10,765 bases of DNA from the NCBI GenBank assembly GCA_903823545.1, contig CAIJTL010000429.1, positions 1 to 10,765 of the forward strand, read 5' to 3'. This DNA comes from an uncultured Planctomycetaceae bacterium (GTDB lineage Bacteria > Planctomycetota > Planctomycetia > Planctomycetales > Planctomycetaceae). The stretch's first letter is position 1. Each line of letters opens with the position of its first letter. A program made the translations under genes and the position numbers. This document shows, piece by piece, positions 8,869 to 10,765 of the stretch. Under the pieces are notes generated by a model. The model saw only the letters and a list, made by a program, of their open reading frames with translations, searched no databases and was not told the origin of the DNA.

Positions 8869-9642
8869 CTACTTCTTCGCCGCTTTCAAATACTCATCGT
8901 TGAGTTTGTCGCAGGACCAGAGCAGCCCGCGTGTGACGAGATCGAGGTAACGAGCGTCGCCGACCGTCTCGCTGTTATGACCAAGTGTGGTGCTAAAGAC
9001 GCGGGTCTTGCCGTACTGGTTGACCCAGGTCACGACGTAGTCATCGACCTTATTGCCGACGTCTTGCTTACCACGAGCGAGTGGCTTCGCGGTCTCGAAC
9101 AACTTGATGTTGTTGTAAAGTTCTTCGTTGATCGTGGTCCAATTCTCCAATCCCTTGGTGATGGCGTGATCTCGCTCGACGTAGGTGACGTCGATCGGCT
9201 TCTGCGGACCGTGACCGCTCGATTGAATGCCAACAAACTTGAACCAGTCGTCAGTGCCCACTCGGTAGCAGTGCATCGCACAATGCAGATTCACCGCCGC
9301 GACGCCGTTCTTGTGAGCGTTGAGGATGTTTTCGACATACGGCATTTCTTTCACATCGGACGTGCATTCGTCATGAATCACGACGTCGTAGCCCTTCGCC
9401 CAGTCCGCCTTTTCATAAATGTCGAACTTCGCCTTCGTCGTCTTGTCGTCGGTGTGGATCTGGTCGACGACGACGTGAGCTCGCGCTTCGATACCGGTCT
9501 TCAGCAAGTCCTTCTGCTTTCCGTAATCGTGACAGCAACCGCCGGTAATGAGCAGTGCTTTCAGTGGCTTCGGAGGGGCCGCCTGAGCAAATCCAGACAG
9601 AGCAACCAAAGTGACACAGCAAAAAGTAACGATCATTCGCAT
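8869..9642 (-). CDS. Secreted ThuA-like domain protein
   Basis: A 257-aa exported protein. The signal peptide is MRMIV plus a hydrophobic core, with likely cleavage after AQA (residue 21). The mature part is a ThuA-like (class I glutamine amidotransferase-like) domain: ALLITGGCCHDYGKQ (29-43), DVVIHDECTSD (86-96), AAVNLHCAMHCYR (115-127), the DHAITKGL segment (158-165), VTWVNQYGKTRVF (204-216), STTLGH (217-222) and RGLLWS (238-243). ThuA-like proteins are loosely linked to sugar use and, in planctomycetes, often accompany secreted catabolic proteins; no catalytic activity is established for this subgroup. The cysteines in GGCCH and HCAMHC are notable and may bind metal or form disulfides. ATG 9642 is chosen for the AAGGA 8 nt upstream and the signal peptide. 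The frame runs further back, to 9837, only through a palindromic repeat. Confidence 0.9.
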   Translation of the reverse strand: MRMIVTFCCVTLVALSGFAQAAPPKPLKALLITGGCCHDYGKQKDLLKTGIEARAHVVVDQIHTDDKTTKAKFDIYEKADWAKGYDVVIHDECTSDVKEMPYVENILNAHKNGVAAVNLHCAMHCYRVGTDDWFKFVGIQSSGHGPQKPIDVTYVERDHAITKGLENWTTINEELYNNIKLFETAKPLARGKQDVGNKVDDYVVTWVNQYGKTRVFSTTLGHNSETVGDARYLDLVTRGLLWSCDKLNDEYLKAAKK

Positions 9643-9650
9643 AGATGAAA

Positions 9651-9655
9651 TCCTT
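9651..9655 (-). promoter_or_regulatory. Ribosome binding site of the ThuA-like gene
   Basis: AAGGA on the minus strand (9655 to 9651) lies 8 nt before ATG 9642. It decides the start against the frame's upstream extension through the repeat at 9671-9783. Confidence 0.6.
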
Positions 9656-9670
9656 GGTCGGGAGGAACAA

Positions 9671-9783
9671 CCCCCACCGAGATTGTCTCGGTGGTTCAAA
9701 AGCTTTTGCACTACTTTGAAAACGCAAAGCTCACGGCCAGTAGTGCAAAGGCCCGCGAGCCACCGAGGCAAGCTCGGTGGGTG
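9671..9783. repeat. Nested palindromic element with two terminal hairpins
   Basis: The element fills most of the gap between the propeller and ThuA-like genes. Hairpin A (9674-9694) is CCACCGAGA-TTG-TCTCGGTGG, a perfect 9-bp stem. Hairpin B (9760-9780) is CCACCGAG-GCAAG-CTCGGTGG, a perfect 8-bp stem. The two hairpins are also inverted copies of each other. Inside, TTTGCACTACT (9705-9715) pairs exactly with AGTAGTGCAAA (9739-9749) around 23 nt. The whole is thus one long palindrome that can fold as a single cruciform or as separate hairpins, a layout like REP/BIME or MITE elements. No target duplication is obvious. Confidence 0.8.
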
Positions 9784-9787
9784 TGAG

Positions 9788-10738
9788 TTATCGCAACGCT
9801 GCTCCGTCGACATCGAGCACTTGCGTGTTCGAGACATCGTTTCCGAAGGTCGCGAAACGGTCGAACTTCCAAATGACTTCTTTGCTCTTCGGATTCAATT
9901 CAATCAACAGCGGTTGTCCTTCACCGGCGTGACAGTTGCCGAAGATGTAGTTGCCGTTCGGGAGGACTTCGATTGTCGTCACCCATGCGAGTGTGATTCC
10001 GGGCAGATCTGTCTGTTCGATCTTCCAAACGACTTGTTTATCACGAGTGACCTCAATCACGCTGTGGCCGTTGCCAGTCGTAATCAACGTATTGCCGTTA
10101 GGCAGTCTCACTGCAGCAAAACATTTGTTGCCAAATGCTTCCGGCCCATGACCACCTTTGGGCTGCTTGCCGAAGAGCGGGACTTCGTATTCCCATACAA
10201 TTTCGCTCGACTTGCCATCGTACTCGCGGACGAAACCGTCCCCCTCGTGGCAGACAAGATAGTTTCCATTCGACAGCTTTCGTGCGAGCCGCGTGTCGGT
10301 ATGAGGATGCGGGTGCGTAACCTTGAGCTTCACTTCCTTGAGCAGTTTTCCGTCGCGGTCAATTTCGATGATTCGCGCCGGCCCGGATTCAGCGATCATC
10401 AGCCGCCCGTCTTCGAGCGGCTGAAACGCGTGGACCTCGACCTTTTTCCCTTCATTGCCATTCTGTTTGGCCGAGTCGTAAGACCACACGACTTGCCTCG
10501 TCGTCGGGTCAATCTCGGCCACCTTTGCGGCTCCCTGTTGCACCAAAATGTGGCCGTTTTTCAGCACATGAATGTCATGAATTCCACCCCATCCTATTTC
10601 CCATTCGATCTCGCCATTCGTTTTGACGATCGCCAGTTTCCCTTTGCCCTGCACGGCAACTTTATGGGCGGCAATGGCCGGACCGGCAGCAAGAGTGATC
10701 ACCACGATGGAGAGAGCCAACAGTTTTGTGAGCGGCAT
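9788..10738 (-). CDS. Secreted beta-propeller protein (PQQ-/NHL-like repeats)
   Basis: A 316-aa exported protein with a signal peptide (MPLTKLLAL, hydrophobic core, cleavage near AIA at 21-23). The mature part is a run of beta-propeller blades, each with (N/D)G(N/H/R)xL/I followed about 15-20 residues later by an E-I/Y-D and VVW/IVW strand: near 61-86, 110-136, 157-184, 214-240 and 261-292, preceded by a first blade (31-50). The blades resemble PQQ-binding-like or arylsulfotransferase-type repeats, but no catalytic His set can be assigned. A THPHPHTDTR segment (141-150) and conserved GHGPEAFGN (196-204) may line the central pocket. It is complete: ATG 10738 fits the signal peptide, and a TTG at 10756 would add six residues. 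The ThuA-like gene follows on the same strand after a palindromic repeat. The function is unknown. Confidence 0.85.
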   Translation of the reverse strand: MPLTKLLALSIVVITLAAGPAIAAHKVAVQGKGKLAIVKTNGEIEWEIGWGGIHDIHVLKNGHILVQQGAAKVAEIDPTTRQVVWSYDSAKQNGNEGKKVEVHAFQPLEDGRLMIAESGPARIIEIDRDGKLLKEVKLKVTHPHPHTDTRLARKLSNGNYLVCHEGDGFVREYDGKSSEIVWEYEVPLFGKQPKGGHGPEAFGNKCFAAVRLPNGNTLITTGNGHSVIEVTRDKQVVWKIEQTDLPGITLAWVTTIEVLPNGNYIFGNCHAGEGQPLLIELNPKSKEVIWKFDRFATFGNDVSNTQVLDVDGAALR

Positions 10739-10765
10739 TCTGATGCTTTCTGACAACGACTGAGG

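Noticed and set aside
8863..9648. A 261-codon plus-strand frame antisense to the ThuA-like gene
   Set aside because: The minus strand encodes clear ThuA motifs with a signal peptide and ribosome binding site; the plus frame shows no family features.
9611..10753. A 380-codon open frame on the plus strand, antisense to the propeller gene
   Set aside because: It has no signal, domain or repeat pattern. The minus strand has a signal peptide and regular blades, so this is an antisense shadow.

Overview
The window looks like a moderate-GC member of the Planctomycetota, although no marker gene fixes the taxon. The indications are a secreted transthyretin/carboxypeptidase-regulatory-like protein, an LRR lipoprotein with 24-residue ITDxGL repeats, a DUF6677-like membrane protein, an ABC permease fused to a CPBP protease, a secreted ThuA-like protein with a GGCCHDY motif, a secreted NGN-type beta-propeller, and futalosine-pathway menaquinone genes. 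Gaps between genes hold palindromic repeats of a kind I associate with this phylum.

Plus strand, 1-2721: the 3' part of a membrane-anchored TTR-like protein, then 36 nt later an LRR lipoprotein. After a 248-nt gap come a DUF6677-like membrane protein and a 63-aa two-helix membrane protein. The plus-strand block meets the minus-strand block at 2721/2746, with 24 nt between the convergent stops.

Minus strand, 10738 down to 2746, in transcription order: a secreted beta-propeller; a nested palindromic element (9671-9783); a secreted ThuA-like protein; a 15-bp stem-loop (8787-8825); a TATAAT-type promoter; mqnA, with mqnC starting inside its 3' end; a hexanucleotide-repeat hairpin (6318-6398); a NatA-like ABC ATPase; a degenerate inverted/direct repeat (5322-5501) carrying a 73-codon open frame; and an 852-aa ABC-2 permease with a C-terminal CPBP protease domain.

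MqnA and MqnC are two steps of menaquinone synthesis by the futalosine route: chorismate dehydration, then radical-SAM cyclisation of dehypoxanthine futalosine. The ATPase and the permease-protease should form one export or membrane-remodelling complex. The ThuA-like and propeller proteins are probably both exported and expressed together. The points most worth following are the transporter-protease fusion, the repeat that exactly fills the gap between the ATPase and permease genes while staying open in frame, and the two other structured intergenic repeats.
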